A stretch of DNA of 64,000 bases. Source: Isoptericola jiangsuensis. Its GTDB lineage: Bacteria; Actinomycetota; Actinomycetes; Actinomycetales; Cellulomonadaceae. The stretch covers positions 806,001-870,000 of the forward strand of contig NZ_PDJJ01000001.1 in the NCBI RefSeq assembly GCF_002563715.1. Direction: 5' to 3'. Below are positions 51,420 to 60,400 of this stretch, in pieces. The translations under genes were made by a program, and so were the position numbers. Positions within the stretch are counted from its first letter, which is position 1, and the number at the start of each line of letters is the position of its first letter. Under the pieces are notes generated by a model. It was not told where the DNA came from. It saw only the letters and a program-made list of their open reading frames with translations, and did no database searches.

Positions 51420-53116
51420 ACGAGTTCGTCGCACCGGAGATCGACTGGTCCGTCCTGTCGCCCGTCCTCGTGGTGCTCGCCGCGGGCGTCGTCGGGGTCC
51501 TCGTCGAGGCGTTCGTCCCCGCCCGGGCGCGCCGCACCACCCAGCTCGTCCTCACCCTCGCCGCGCTCGCCGGCACGGTGGTGGCGGTCGCGCTGCTCTG
51601 GGACCGGGTCAGCACGGACGGGCTGGCGTTCGTCGTGGACGGCACGTTCCTGCTCACGCCGTTCACGCTCGGGATCCAGGTGGTCGTGGCGCTGCTGGCG
51701 TTCCTCGGCGTGCTGGTCATCGCGGACCGCACGGGCGCGGGGGAGGACTCGTTCGCGCCGACCGCCGCGGCGGTGCCCGGCACCGCGTACGAGGACGCCG
51801 CGCGCCAGGCCGGGCTGCAGCAGACGGAGATCTACCCGCTGCTGCTGTTCGCCACCGGCGGCATGCTGCTGTTCCCCGCGACCGACAACCTCATCGTGCT
51901 GTTCATCGCGCTCGAGATGATGTCGCTGCCGCTCTACGTGCTGTGCGCGACGGCCCGACGCCGCCGGCTGCTCAGCCAGGAGGCGGCGTTCAAGTACTTC
52001 CTGCTCGGCTCGTTCGCGAGCGCGCTCATGCTGTTCGGCATCGCGCTGGTGTACGGGTTCGCCTCCTCGGTCGGCCTGGAGACGGTCGTGTTCGTGCTCC
52101 AGCACCCGGACTCGACGGTCCTCGCGGACATGCCGGGGCTCGTCATCGCGGGCGTGCTGCTCGTCACCGTGGGCCTGCTGTTCAAGATCGGTGCCGCGCC
52201 CTTCCACACGTGGACGCCGGACGTCTACCAGGGTGCCCCCACCCCGATCACGGGCTTCATGGCGGCCTGCGTGAAGGCCGCGGCCGCGGGCGCCCTGGTG
52301 CGGGTCGTGTTCACGCTCGCCGCCGGGCTCGACGAGCAGCTCCGCGCCGACCTCGTCACCGGGCTGTGGGTCGTGGCGATCCTCACCATGCTGGTCGGCA
52401 CCGTCGCCGGTGCCGTGCAGACCGACGTCAAGCGGATGCTCGCGTACTCGTCCATCGCGCACGCCGGGTTCCTGCTCGTCGCCACCGTCGGGTTCTCCGT
52501 CACCGGGGCGCGCGCCATCCTGTTCTACGTCCTGGCGTACGGCCTGGCCACCGTCGGCGCGTTCGCCGTGGTCACGCTGGTCCGGGAGCGCGACGCGGCC
52601 GGCAACGTCCTCGGCGAGGCGACCCACCTGTCGCAGTGGGCCGGGCTGGGCCGCCGGTCCCCGCTCCTCGCCGCGGCGTTCTCCCTGTTCCTGCTGTCGA
52701 TGGCGGGCATCCCGCTGACGGCCGGCTTCATCGCGAAGTTCTCCGCCTTCTCCGCGGCGGTGGACGCCGGCGCGTGGCCGTTGGCCGTGATCGGCGTGCT
52801 CGCCTCGGTCGTCGCCGTGTTCTTCTACGTGCGGCTCATCGTCCTCATGGTCCTCACCCCGCCCGCCGAGGACCAGGCGGACGTCGGCGGAGCCGCCGGG
52901 GGAGCGGCGACGTCGTCCACGGGGGAGGCCGGGACGACCACGGGGACCCTCACCGCGACCCGTTCCGCGATCGCGCAGGTCGGCGTGGTCGTGGTGTCGT
53001 CCCGCGGCCCGGCGGCGGTCGCGATCGCGCTGTGCGTGGTGGGCGTCGTGGCGCTGGGACTGGTGCCCGGACCGGTCCTGGACTGGATGACGCACGCCGC
53101 CGACTTCCGGCCCTGA
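51416..53116 (+). CDS. nuoN: NADH-quinone oxidoreductase subunit N
   Basis: The third antiporter-like subunit, 566 residues. Landmarks are LIVLFIALEMMSLPLYVLCA with the key Glu, the proton-path Lys region FKIGAAPFHTWTPDVYQGAPTPITGFMA, and MLAYSSIAHAGFLL. A soluble Ala/Gly/Thr-rich loop of about 45 residues interrupts the last helices (following MVLTPPAEDQADVGG). It is the final gene of the nuo operon; the next gene has its own promoter box. Confidence 0.96.
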   Translation: MNEFVAPEIDWSVLSPVLVVLAAGVVGVLVEAFVPARARRTTQLVLTLAALAGTVVAVALLWDRVSTDGLAFVVDGTFLLTPFTLGIQVVVALLAFLGVLVIADRTGAGEDSFAPTAAAVPGTAYEDAARQAGLQQTEIYPLLLFATGGMLLFPATDNLIVLFIALEMMSLPLYVLCATARRRRLLSQEAAFKYFLLGSFASALMLFGIALVYGFASSVGLETVVFVLQHPDSTVLADMPGLVIAGVLLVTVGLLFKIGAAPFHTWTPDVYQGAPTPITGFMAACVKAAAAGALVRVVFTLAAGLDEQLRADLVTGLWVVAILTMLVGTVAGAVQTDVKRMLAYSSIAHAGFLLVATVGFSVTGARAILFYVLAYGLATVGAFAVVTLVRERDAAGNVLGEATHLSQWAGLGRRSPLLAAAFSLFLLSMAGIPLTAGFIAKFSAFSAAVDAGAWPLAVIGVLASVVAVFFYVRLIVLMVLTPPAEDQADVGGAAGGAATSSTGEAGTTTGTLTATRSAIAQVGVVVVSSRGPAAVAIALCVVGVVALGLVPGPVLDWMTHAADFRP

Positions 53117-53163
53117 GAGCAGTGTCCAGCGGGTCCCGTTCGGCCCGAGGGCCTGTCGGCAGA

Positions 53164-53169
53164 TAGGTT
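53164..53169 (+). promoter_or_regulatory. -10 box (TAGGTT) for the leaderless polyprenyl synthase transcript
   Basis: TAGGTT ends six bases before the GTG at 53176, so this gene can be expressed apart from the nuo operon that ends 60 bp upstream. Confidence 0.45.
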
Positions 53170-53175
53170 CGGACC

Positions 53176-54219
53176 GTGACAGGTGCTTCCCACGTCCCGG
53201 CGCAGGCCGCCGCGACCCTGCCGACCGGCATCCCGATGCAGGACCCGGAGCTGGCCGACCGGATCGCGCAGCGGATGGCGCAGGTCGACGCCGCGCTCGA
53301 CGCGGCCACGCGTTCGGCCGACCAGCTCGCCGACGACGCGGGCCGCCACCTCGTGGCCGCCGGCGGCAAGCGGTTCCGTCCGCTGCTGACCCTGCTCGCC
53401 GGCGAGCTGGGCGACGGCACGGTCCCCGAGCTGGTCGACGCCGCCGTCGTCGTGGAGCTGACGCAGGTGGCCTCGCTGTACCACGACGACGTCATGGACT
53501 CCGCGCCGGTGCGGCGCGGGGCGCCGTCGGCGCACACGGTGTGGGGCAACACGGTCGCGATCCTCGTGGGTGACCTGCTGTTCGCCCGGGCGTCCGCGCT
53601 CGTGGCCGGCCTGGGCCCGGAGGCGGTGGTGCTCCAGTCGCGCACGTTCGAGCGGATGTGCCTGGGGCAGCTCCACGAGACGATCGGGCCGCGCGACGGC
53701 GAGGACCCGGTGGACCACTACCTGCAGGTGCTGAGCGACAAGACGGCGTCGCTGCTGGCGACGTCGGCACGCCTCGGTGCGCTGTTCGGCGGCTGCCCGC
53801 CGGAGATCGTGGAGGCCGTGACGGCGTACGGCGAGAAGGTCGGCATGGCGTTCCAGCTCGCCGACGACGTCCTCGACGTGGCCTCCAGCGGCGCGGAGTC
53901 CGGCAAGACCCCGGGCACGGACCTGCGCGAGCACGTGCCCACGATGCCGGTGCTGCTGCTGCGGCGGCTCGTGGAGCGGGGCGAGGGGACGGCGGCCGAC
54001 GCCGACCTGCTGGCGCGACTCGACGGCGACCTGTCCGACGACGCGGCGCTGGCCGCGGTGGTGGCGGACCTGCGCGGGCACGCGGTGCTGGCCGGCACCC
54101 GGGAGCTGGCGCACCGCTGGGCCCGCGAGGCCGCGGCCGAGCTGGCCCCGCTGGCGGACGGCCCGGTCAAGCAGGCGTTCGCCGACCTCGCCGAGATGCT
54201 GGCCGACCGCACCGTCTGA
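53176..54219 (+). CDS. All-trans polyprenyl diphosphate synthase
   Basis: Extends allylic diphosphates with isopentenyl diphosphate to make the menaquinone tail. In the 347-residue protein the first Asp-rich motif DDVMD is at 104-108 in SLYHDDVMDSAPVRRG and the second is QLADDVLDVAS at about 229-239. Conserved GKRFRPL (64-70) binds diphosphate. The bulky residues before the first motif (Leu, Tyr) are as in long-chain synthases, so C40-C50 products are likely but not fixed. Its place after nuo matches GrcC1 in mycobacteria, next to MenJ. Confidence 0.92.
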   Translation: MTGASHVPAQAAATLPTGIPMQDPELADRIAQRMAQVDAALDAATRSADQLADDAGRHLVAAGGKRFRPLLTLLAGELGDGTVPELVDAAVVVELTQVASLYHDDVMDSAPVRRGAPSAHTVWGNTVAILVGDLLFARASALVAGLGPEAVVLQSRTFERMCLGQLHETIGPRDGEDPVDHYLQVLSDKTASLLATSARLGALFGGCPPEIVEAVTAYGEKVGMAFQLADDVLDVASSGAESGKTPGTDLREHVPTMPVLLLRRLVERGEGTAADADLLARLDGDLSDDAALAAVVADLRGHAVLAGTRELAHRWAREAAAELAPLADGPVKQAFADLAEMLADRTV

Positions 54220-54269
54220 CGGCCGCGCCCTGCTGACGGCCACGGCCTCCTGACGGCCGGTCCGTCAGG
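54217..54269. repeat. Short repeats and hairpin between convergent genes
   Basis: CTGACGGCC occurs three times within 54217-54260, and the last copy forms an 8-bp hairpin CCTGACGG-CCGGT-CCGTCAGG (54249-54269). The hairpin covers the prepilin peptidase stop codon at 54265-54267. It may act as a bidirectional terminator. Confidence 0.55.
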
Positions 54270-54840
54270 CGGCCAGCCGCGCGGCGGTGAGCGCCAGCGC
54301 GGTGCCGACGAGCATGAACGGGCCGAAGGCGATGGCCGTGGTCCGGGTGGCGCGGCGCGCGACGACGAGCCCGAGGGCGACGACGCCGCCGACGACGAAC
54401 GGCAGCACGAGGGCGGCCCACCACACGGTCCAGCCCGCCCACGCGGCGAGCAGGCCGACGAGCGGGGCGAGCTTGACGTCGCCGAGCCCGAGGCCGGGGC
54501 GGTGCGCGAGGTGCAGCAGGAGGTAGAGGCCGCCGAGCGCGGCGGCTCCGGCGAGGGCCCGTGCCAGGGCCGCGCCGTCGTCGGCGGCGAGCGCGGCGAG
54601 GGCGAGCAGCGCGCCGACGGTGACGGTGGCGGGCAGCGTGAGGGCGTCGGGCAGCCGGTGGGTGCGGACGTCCACGACGAACAGTGCCGTGCCGGCGGCC
54701 GCGGCGACGACGAGCGCGGGCGTGGTCCACGACGCCCCGCCGACCCACATCGCCCAGGCGACGACGGGGACGAGCCCCCACGTGACGGCGCGACGGTGGG
54801 GGACGACCTCGTCGCGGGCGCGCTGCAGCAGGGGCGGCAT
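54265..54840 (-). CDS. Prepilin peptidase-like A24 aspartic protease
   Basis: A 191-residue membrane protein with about six helices and the two catalytic Asp of the A24 family: Asp57 in VVDVRTHRLPD and Asp121 in GLGDVKLAPL (the GxGD motif). The N-terminal zinc-binding methylase domain of full TadV/PilD enzymes is missing, so it would cleave but not methylate prepilins. No pilus genes lie nearby. It may serve a Tad or type IV system elsewhere. Confidence 0.82.
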   Translation of the reverse strand: MPPLLQRARDEVVPHRRAVTWGLVPVVAWAMWVGGASWTTPALVVAAAAGTALFVVDVRTHRLPDALTLPATVTVGALLALAALAADDGAALARALAGAAALGGLYLLLHLAHRPGLGLGDVKLAPLVGLLAAWAGWTVWWAALVLPFVVGGVVALGLVVARRATRTTAIAFGPFMLVGTALALTAARLAA

Positions 54841-55054
54841 GCCGGGATGCTACGCAGGGGCGCGAGGGGTCCGGGGCGGTCGTCCACAGGCTGCCCGGAC
54901 CCGTCGGCCGCCGGGCGGGGACCCCTGGCGGCGGCGTCGACAGGCCCCCGCAGGGCCGTGACCGCCTCGGTGAACCACATCTGCTCGCCAGGTGAGACGG
55001 GCTGTTCAGTTCCCGAGACGTCTGTGGCATCCTGGAACTGTTGAGGCCTTGGCG

Positions 55055-55073
55055 TGAGGTATACCTCACCTAC
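55055..55073. promoter_or_regulatory. DtxR/IdeR-like iron box overlapping the fprA promoter
   Basis: The 19 bases TGAGGTATACCTCACCTAC match an actinobacterial iron-box consensus (TTAGGTTAGGCTCACCTAA) at about 13 of 19 positions. They include a perfect palindrome GTGAGGTATACCTCAC (55054-55069). The box lies 18 bp before a TAGAAT -10 (55091-55096), in the -35 region. Confidence 0.5.
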
Positions 55074-55090
55074 GCCCGAGGGATGCCTCC

Positions 55091-55096
55091 TAGAAT
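55091..55096 (+). promoter_or_regulatory. -10 box (TAGAAT) for fprA
   Basis: TAGAAT, with predicted transcript start near 55103 and a leader of about 35 bases containing GGAAGG (55121-55126) before the GTG at 55138. Confidence 0.45.
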
Positions 55097-55137
55097 CGAA
55101 CCTCACGCAAGCCCCGACCCGGAAGGCGTACCTGGCT

Positions 55138-56541
55138 GTGACCAGCACCCGATCCCTGCGCGTCGCGATCGTCGGCGCGGGCCCCGCGGGCATCTACGCC
55201 GCGGACATCCTGTCGAAGACGGACCTCGACGTCAGCATCGACCTCTTCGAGCGGCTGCCCGCACCGTTCGGCCTGGTCCGCTACGGCGTCGCGCCGGACC
55301 ACCCGCGCATCAAGGCGATCATCAACGCCCTGCACAAGGTGCTGAGCAAGGGCGACGTGCGCCTGCTCGCCAACGTCAACTACGGCGTCGACCTCAAGCT
55401 CGAGGACCTCCGCCAGTACTACGACGCGGTGATCTTCTCCACCGGCGCCATCAAGGACGCCGCCCTGCCGATCCCGGGCATCGACCTCGACGGCTCCTAC
55501 GGCGCCGCCGACTTCGTGTCCTGGTTCGACGGCCACCCCGACGTCCCGCGCACCTGGCCGCTGGAGGCCAAGGAGGTCGCGGTGCTCGGTGCCGGCAACG
55601 TCGCCCTCGACGTCGCGCGCATCCTCGCGAAGCACCCGAAGGACCTCCTGGTCACGGAGATCCCGGCGAACGTGCAGGCCGGTCTCGAGGCCTCGCCCGT
55701 CACCGACGTCCACGTGTTCGCGCGCCGCGGCCCGGCCCAGGTGAAGTTCTCCCCGCTGGAGCTGCGCGAGCTCGGCCACGTGCCGGACGTCGACATCGTC
55801 GTGTACCCCGAGGACTACGACTTCGACGAGGGCTCGATGGCCGCCATCGAGGCGACCAACCAGACCAAGCAGGTCGTCAAGACCCTCACCGACTGGACGC
55901 TCGTCGAGCCGTCGCAGCAGACGGCGTCGCGCCGCATCCACCTGCACTTCCTGCACTCCCCGGTCGAGGTCCTCGGCGAGGACGGCAAGGTCGTCGGGCT
56001 GCGCACCGAGCGCACCGCGCTCCAGGGCGACGGCACCGTCAAGGGCACGGGCGAGCACCACGACTGGCCCGTCCAGGCCGTCTACCGCGCCGTCGGCTAC
56101 TTCGGGTCCCCGCTGCCGGAGATCCCTTTCGACGACCTCAAGGGTGTCATCTCCAACCGCGAGGGCCGGGTGGTCGACCTCGACGGCGAGCACCTGCCGG
56201 GCGTCTACACGACCGGCTGGATCAAGCGCGGCCCCGTCGGCCTCATCGGCCACACCAAGTCGGACGCGTCGGAGACGGTGCGCCACCTCGTCGAGGACGT
56301 CACCGGAGCCTCGGCCGACTCCGACGAGCCGGGTGACCTGACGGGCGGCCGCACGGCCCCGCACGGCGACCCGCAGCAGATCGTCGACTTCCTGGCCGAG
56401 CGTGGCGTCGACGTCGTCACCTGGGACGAGTTCAGCGTCCTGGACGCCCACGAGATCGGCCTGGGCGAGGCGGCGGGCCGCGAGCGGATCAAGGTCGTGC
56501 CGCGCGACGAGATGATCGACGTCGCCAAGGGTCGCGGCTGA
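55138..56541 (+). CDS. fprA: NADPH-ferredoxin reductase FprA (adrenodoxin-reductase-like)
   Basis: Transfers electrons between NADPH and ferredoxin using FAD. The 467-residue protein has the FAD loop GAGPAG at residues 13-18, the FERLPAPFGLVRYGVAPDHPRIK signature of this class, the NADP loop VLGAGNVALDVARIL, and a C-terminal VYTTGWIKRGPVGLIGHTKSDA. The frame is open further upstream, but those codons overlap the promoter and iron-box-like palindrome. The GTG at 55138 with GGAAGG is therefore preferred. Iron-dependent control would suit a role in feeding iron-sulfur or P450 systems. Confidence 0.93.
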   Translation: MTSTRSLRVAIVGAGPAGIYAADILSKTDLDVSIDLFERLPAPFGLVRYGVAPDHPRIKAIINALHKVLSKGDVRLLANVNYGVDLKLEDLRQYYDAVIFSTGAIKDAALPIPGIDLDGSYGAADFVSWFDGHPDVPRTWPLEAKEVAVLGAGNVALDVARILAKHPKDLLVTEIPANVQAGLEASPVTDVHVFARRGPAQVKFSPLELRELGHVPDVDIVVYPEDYDFDEGSMAAIEATNQTKQVVKTLTDWTLVEPSQQTASRRIHLHFLHSPVEVLGEDGKVVGLRTERTALQGDGTVKGTGEHHDWPVQAVYRAVGYFGSPLPEIPFDDLKGVISNREGRVVDLDGEHLPGVYTTGWIKRGPVGLIGHTKSDASETVRHLVEDVTGASADSDEPGDLTGGRTAPHGDPQQIVDFLAERGVDVVTWDEFSVLDAHEIGLGEAAGRERIKVVPRDEMIDVAKGRG

Positions 56542-56565
56542 CCGCCGCAGCAGCGCCACGGCCAT

Positions 56566-56605
56566 GACGGGCCGGGACGGGACGCGAGTCCTGTCCCGGC
56601 CCGTC
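56566..56605 (+). terminator. Terminator of fprA
   Basis: A 16-bp stem with one mismatch (GACGGGCCGGGACGGG against CCTGTCCCGGCCCGTC) and an 8-base loop, 25 bp after the fprA stop. Confidence 0.78.
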
Positions 56606-56699
56606 GTCGTCCCGGGACCTGTGGACGGCGCCGGTCGGGGCCGCGGACCGCTGCGGTATGGTCCGGGTCGGTCCCGCCGCCGACGGAGAGGTCCTCCCT

Positions 56700-57308
56700 G
56701 TGAACGCATCGAGCAAGCGCACGCTGTACGTCGTGGTGCTGGTGGTGATCGCGCTCTGGTCGGCCGTGCGGCTCACCGTCGACCTGCGGGCGGGCCGGTC
56801 GGACGCCGCGACGCTCTGGATCGCGCTGCTGGTGGTGCTGGTGATCGTCGCGGTCACGCTCGCCGTCGTCACGCGACGCGTCGCCGCGTGCGCCGCGAAC
56901 GCCGCCCGGTTCCGCCCGGGGGCGGTGGTCGTCCCGGGCTTCACGACGGCGGAGATGCCCGACATCGCCCGGCACCAGGGTGCGTCGGGGCGCGGGTGGC
57001 TGCCGATGGGCGGCAGCCCGCTCGCCGTCGTGGTGACGCCCACCGAGCTGGAGGTGTGGGGCCGCAAGGACACCGGGCCGCGCTGGGTGGTGCAGCGCAC
57101 GGCCGGCGGCGTGACCGCCAACGGCGCCGTGTACGGCAACCGGGAGGTCCCGGCCGTGTGGGCCCACGACGGGCTCGCCGCCGTCGTCCTCGTCCCCGCC
57201 TACCGGCCGTTGCGCGCGGCGGCCGGCATGGTCGCCGGCGACGTCGACCGTGCGGTGGCCGAGCTCTCGGGCGCCGCACCGCACGGCCACCACGGCGCCC
57301 CCGGGTGA
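56700..57308 (+). CDS. Two-helix membrane protein of unknown function
   Basis: A 202-residue protein with two N-terminal membrane helices (YVVVLVVIALWSAVRLTV and LWIALLVVLVIVAVTLAVV) separated by a short charged loop. A cytoplasmic domain of about 130 residues follows. It contains GWLPMGGSPLAVVVTPTELEVWG, a pattern seen in small PH-like or YdbS-like domains, but I cannot assign it. The GTG at 56700 has GGAGAGG nine bases upstream. It lies between fprA's terminator and the giant surface protein. Confidence 0.68.
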   Translation: MNASSKRTLYVVVLVVIALWSAVRLTVDLRAGRSDAATLWIALLVVLVIVAVTLAVVTRRVAACAANAARFRPGAVVVPGFTTAEMPDIARHQGASGRGWLPMGGSPLAVVVTPTELEVWGRKDTGPRWVVQRTAGGVTANGAVYGNREVPAVWAHDGLAAVVLVPAYRPLRAAAGMVAGDVDRAVAELSGAAPHGHHGAPG

Positions 57309-57455
57309 CCCCGGGGTGAGACGCATGGGGAGAACTGCCCATGTCCGCGGGACGGAACACCCTCTACCGTTTGACCCGGGCATGGATATCCTGTGCGCGC
57401 GGACCTCGCCGTCGACGACGCGAACGTCACGGCGCGCCACCACCTCGGGGGAGAA

Positions 57456-60400
57456 GTGAGCATACTGACGCGCCTTCGCGCGGACCGTCGGACCAGCATC
57501 TCGACGGCGGTCGTCCTGGCGTTCTCCGGCGGTGTCGCCGTCGCGGCGATGCTCTACGACGGCGAGGCCACGGCATCCGTCGACCTCGACGACTCCGGCG
57601 TGTGGGTGACCAAGGAGTCCTCGGGGCTCGTCGGCCGCTTCAACACCGAGGCCAAGGCGCTCGACGGCACCCTCCTGGCGGGCAGCGCGTCGTTCGACGT
57701 GCAGCAGCAGGCCGGGGACGTCCTCGTCGCCGACGGCGGCAACAGCTCGGTGAGCGTCGTCGACGTCGCCCGCCTCAAGTACGCGTCCACCACCCTCCTG
57801 CCCGCCGGCGCGGCGGTCGCGTCCGGCGGCGGCCACGTCGCGATCCTCGACCCGGAGGACGGACGGCTGTGGACCACCACGGTCGAGCGCCTGCCCGGGT
57901 TCGACGCGACGGAGACCGACCCCACGGTCGAGCTCGACGCCGCCGCGAAGATCGTCGTCTCCCCGGGCGGCACGGCGTTCGCGGTCGTGCCCGAGACCGA
58001 CACCCTGTGGACGTTCGCGCCCGGCGAGGACCCCGCCTCGACCGAGCTGGACGGCCTCCTCGCCGCGGGCGACGACGTCGTGCTGACGACCGTCGGCGAC
58101 GACGTGGTCGTCCTGGACCGCACCGGTGCGCGGCTGCGGCTGCCCGGCGGTGACGTCGTCACCGTGCCCGACGCGCAGGGCGCGCGCCTGCAGCAGCCCG
58201 GCCGGGACACCGACGCCGTCGCCTACGCCACCGTGTCCGCCCTGGTGATGCAGCCGCTGGACGGCGGGAGCGCCACGACGCGGCGCGCGTCGGGCACCCC
58301 GGCGGCCCCGGTGCAGCTCGGCGGCTGCCTCTACGGCGCGTGGTCCGGCACGGGCCAGATCCTGCGCGACTGCGCCGGCACGGACGCCGACCTCGACCGC
58401 ACGCTGGACGGCATCGACGCCGACACGCGCCTGGAGTACCGCGTCAACCGCAACGCCGTGGTGCTCAACGACCTGTCGGCGGGCACCCTGTGGATGGCGC
58501 TCGACGAGTACGAGAAGGTCGACGACTGGGAGGTCCAGCGACCCGAGGAGGGCGACGGCGAGGACGAGAACGCGGACGACGACACGCCCGAGCTGGTCGA
58601 CAACACGATCGTCGACCGCGAGCGGCAGGACCCGCCCGAGGCCAACGACGACCGGTTCGGCGTGCGCCCCGGGCGCGCGACGGTGCTCGACGTCCTCGCG
58701 AACGACCTCGACCCCGACGGGGACGTCATCACGGCGTCGTTCGACGGCGACCAGCCGGACGACATGACGATCCAGGAGGTGCTGGGCGGCAAGGCGCTCC
58801 AGGCGGTGGTGCCTCAGGACGCGACCGGCCGTGCGAGCTTCCGGTACACCGTGAGCGACGGCCGCGGCGGCGAGGACACGGCCGAGGTCGCGGTGAAGGT
58901 CGTGCCGTGGGAGGAGAACTCGGCGCCCGAGCAGACCGGCGAGCCGGTGCTCAAGGTGCAGCAGGGCGGGTCCGCGGACATCCGCGTCCTGCCGTTCTTC
59001 CGTGACCCGGACGGCGACGACGCCTACCTGGCCACCGCCTCCTCGACCGTCAAGGGCGACGAGGTGCGCGCCTACCCGGACGGGCTGGTCGAGTTCCAGG
59101 ACGACGGGTCGGCCACGGGCCGCAAGAAGGTGGACCTCGTCGTGGTCGACGGCCAGGGCGACGCGGTCGAGGGCACGCTGTGGGTCGACGTCATCGGGGA
59201 CACCCCGGAGCCGCCGATCGCCGTGGGCGACCACGTGGTCGTGCCCGCCGGCGAGCCGGTGACGGTGGAGCCGCTGAAGAACGACTCCGACCCGAACGGC
59301 GACACGCTGCGGCTCGCGTCCGTGAGCGAGGCCGCCCCGGCGGAGATCACGCCGAACTACGACGCCGGCACGTTCACGTTCGTGGCGTCCGAGCCACGGT
59401 CGTACGACATCCTCTACCAGGTGTCCGACGGCCCGAGCTCGACCACGGGCGTGGTCCGGGTGGACGTCCTGGACCCGGACGACGCCGCGGGGCCGCCGGT
59501 GGTCGTGGCCGACACGGGGCTGCTCCCGGCGGGCGGCTCGACGCTGGTCGACGTCCTCGCGAACGACGTCGACCCGGCGGGCCGCGTGCTCGTCGTGCAG
59601 TCCGTCGAGGTGCCCGACGACGCCGGCGTGACGGTGGCGGTGCTCGGCCACCAGATGCTCAAGGTGACGGAGTCCCGGCGCATCTCCGAGCCGGTCGTCA
59701 TGGAGTACACGGTGACGAACGGCGAGGAGTCCGCGACCGGTCAGGTGCGGATCCTCCCGGTCCCCGCGCCGGAGAAGCTCCAGCCGCCGCACGCCTCGCC
59801 CGACGAGGTCACCGTCCACACGGGCGACTACGTCAACATCCCGGTGCTGGCGAACGACACCCACCCGGACGGCCTCGAGCTGATCCTCGACGACGAGCTG
59901 GAGCAGGGCGTCGACCCGTCGCTCGGCGAGGTGTTCGTCGCGGAGGACATGCTGCGCTTCCGCGCGGGCGCCGAGGACGGCACCGCCTACGCGATCTACA
60001 AGGTGTCGGACGCCAACGGGCAGGAGGACTCCGCCCAGGTGACGATCCACATCCGCGGCGGCGAGGACAACGCGGCGCCCGTGCCGCACGACGTCGAGGC
60101 GCGCGTGATCTCCGGCGGCACCGTCCGCGTGCGGGTGCCGCTCGACGGCATCGACCCCGACGGCGACTCGGTGCGCCTGGTCAACCTGGTCCGCCCGCCC
60201 ACGAAGGGTCTCGCGCAGATCGTCGAGGGTCGCTACGTCGACTTCCGCGCGACGCGCGGCACGTCCGGCCAGGACACCCTGACCTACGCGGTGCAGGACT
60301 CCCGCGGCGAGACCGCCGTGGGCACGATCCGCATCGGCATCGCGGCGCCGTCGACGAAGAACCACCCGCCCGTGGTCGAGGACGACTCCGTGACCGTGCG

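Noticed and set aside
47811-51434. A 1207-codon open frame antisense to nuoL and nuoM
   Set aside because: It is rich in Arg/His/Gln/Glu with no recognisable fold and lies opposite strongly conserved subunits.
55054-55137. Earlier start for FprA at 55054
   Set aside because: The extra residues would begin inside the palindrome and -10 box and have no ribosome site. The GTG at 55138 is preceded by GGAAGG and begins at the conserved N-terminus.
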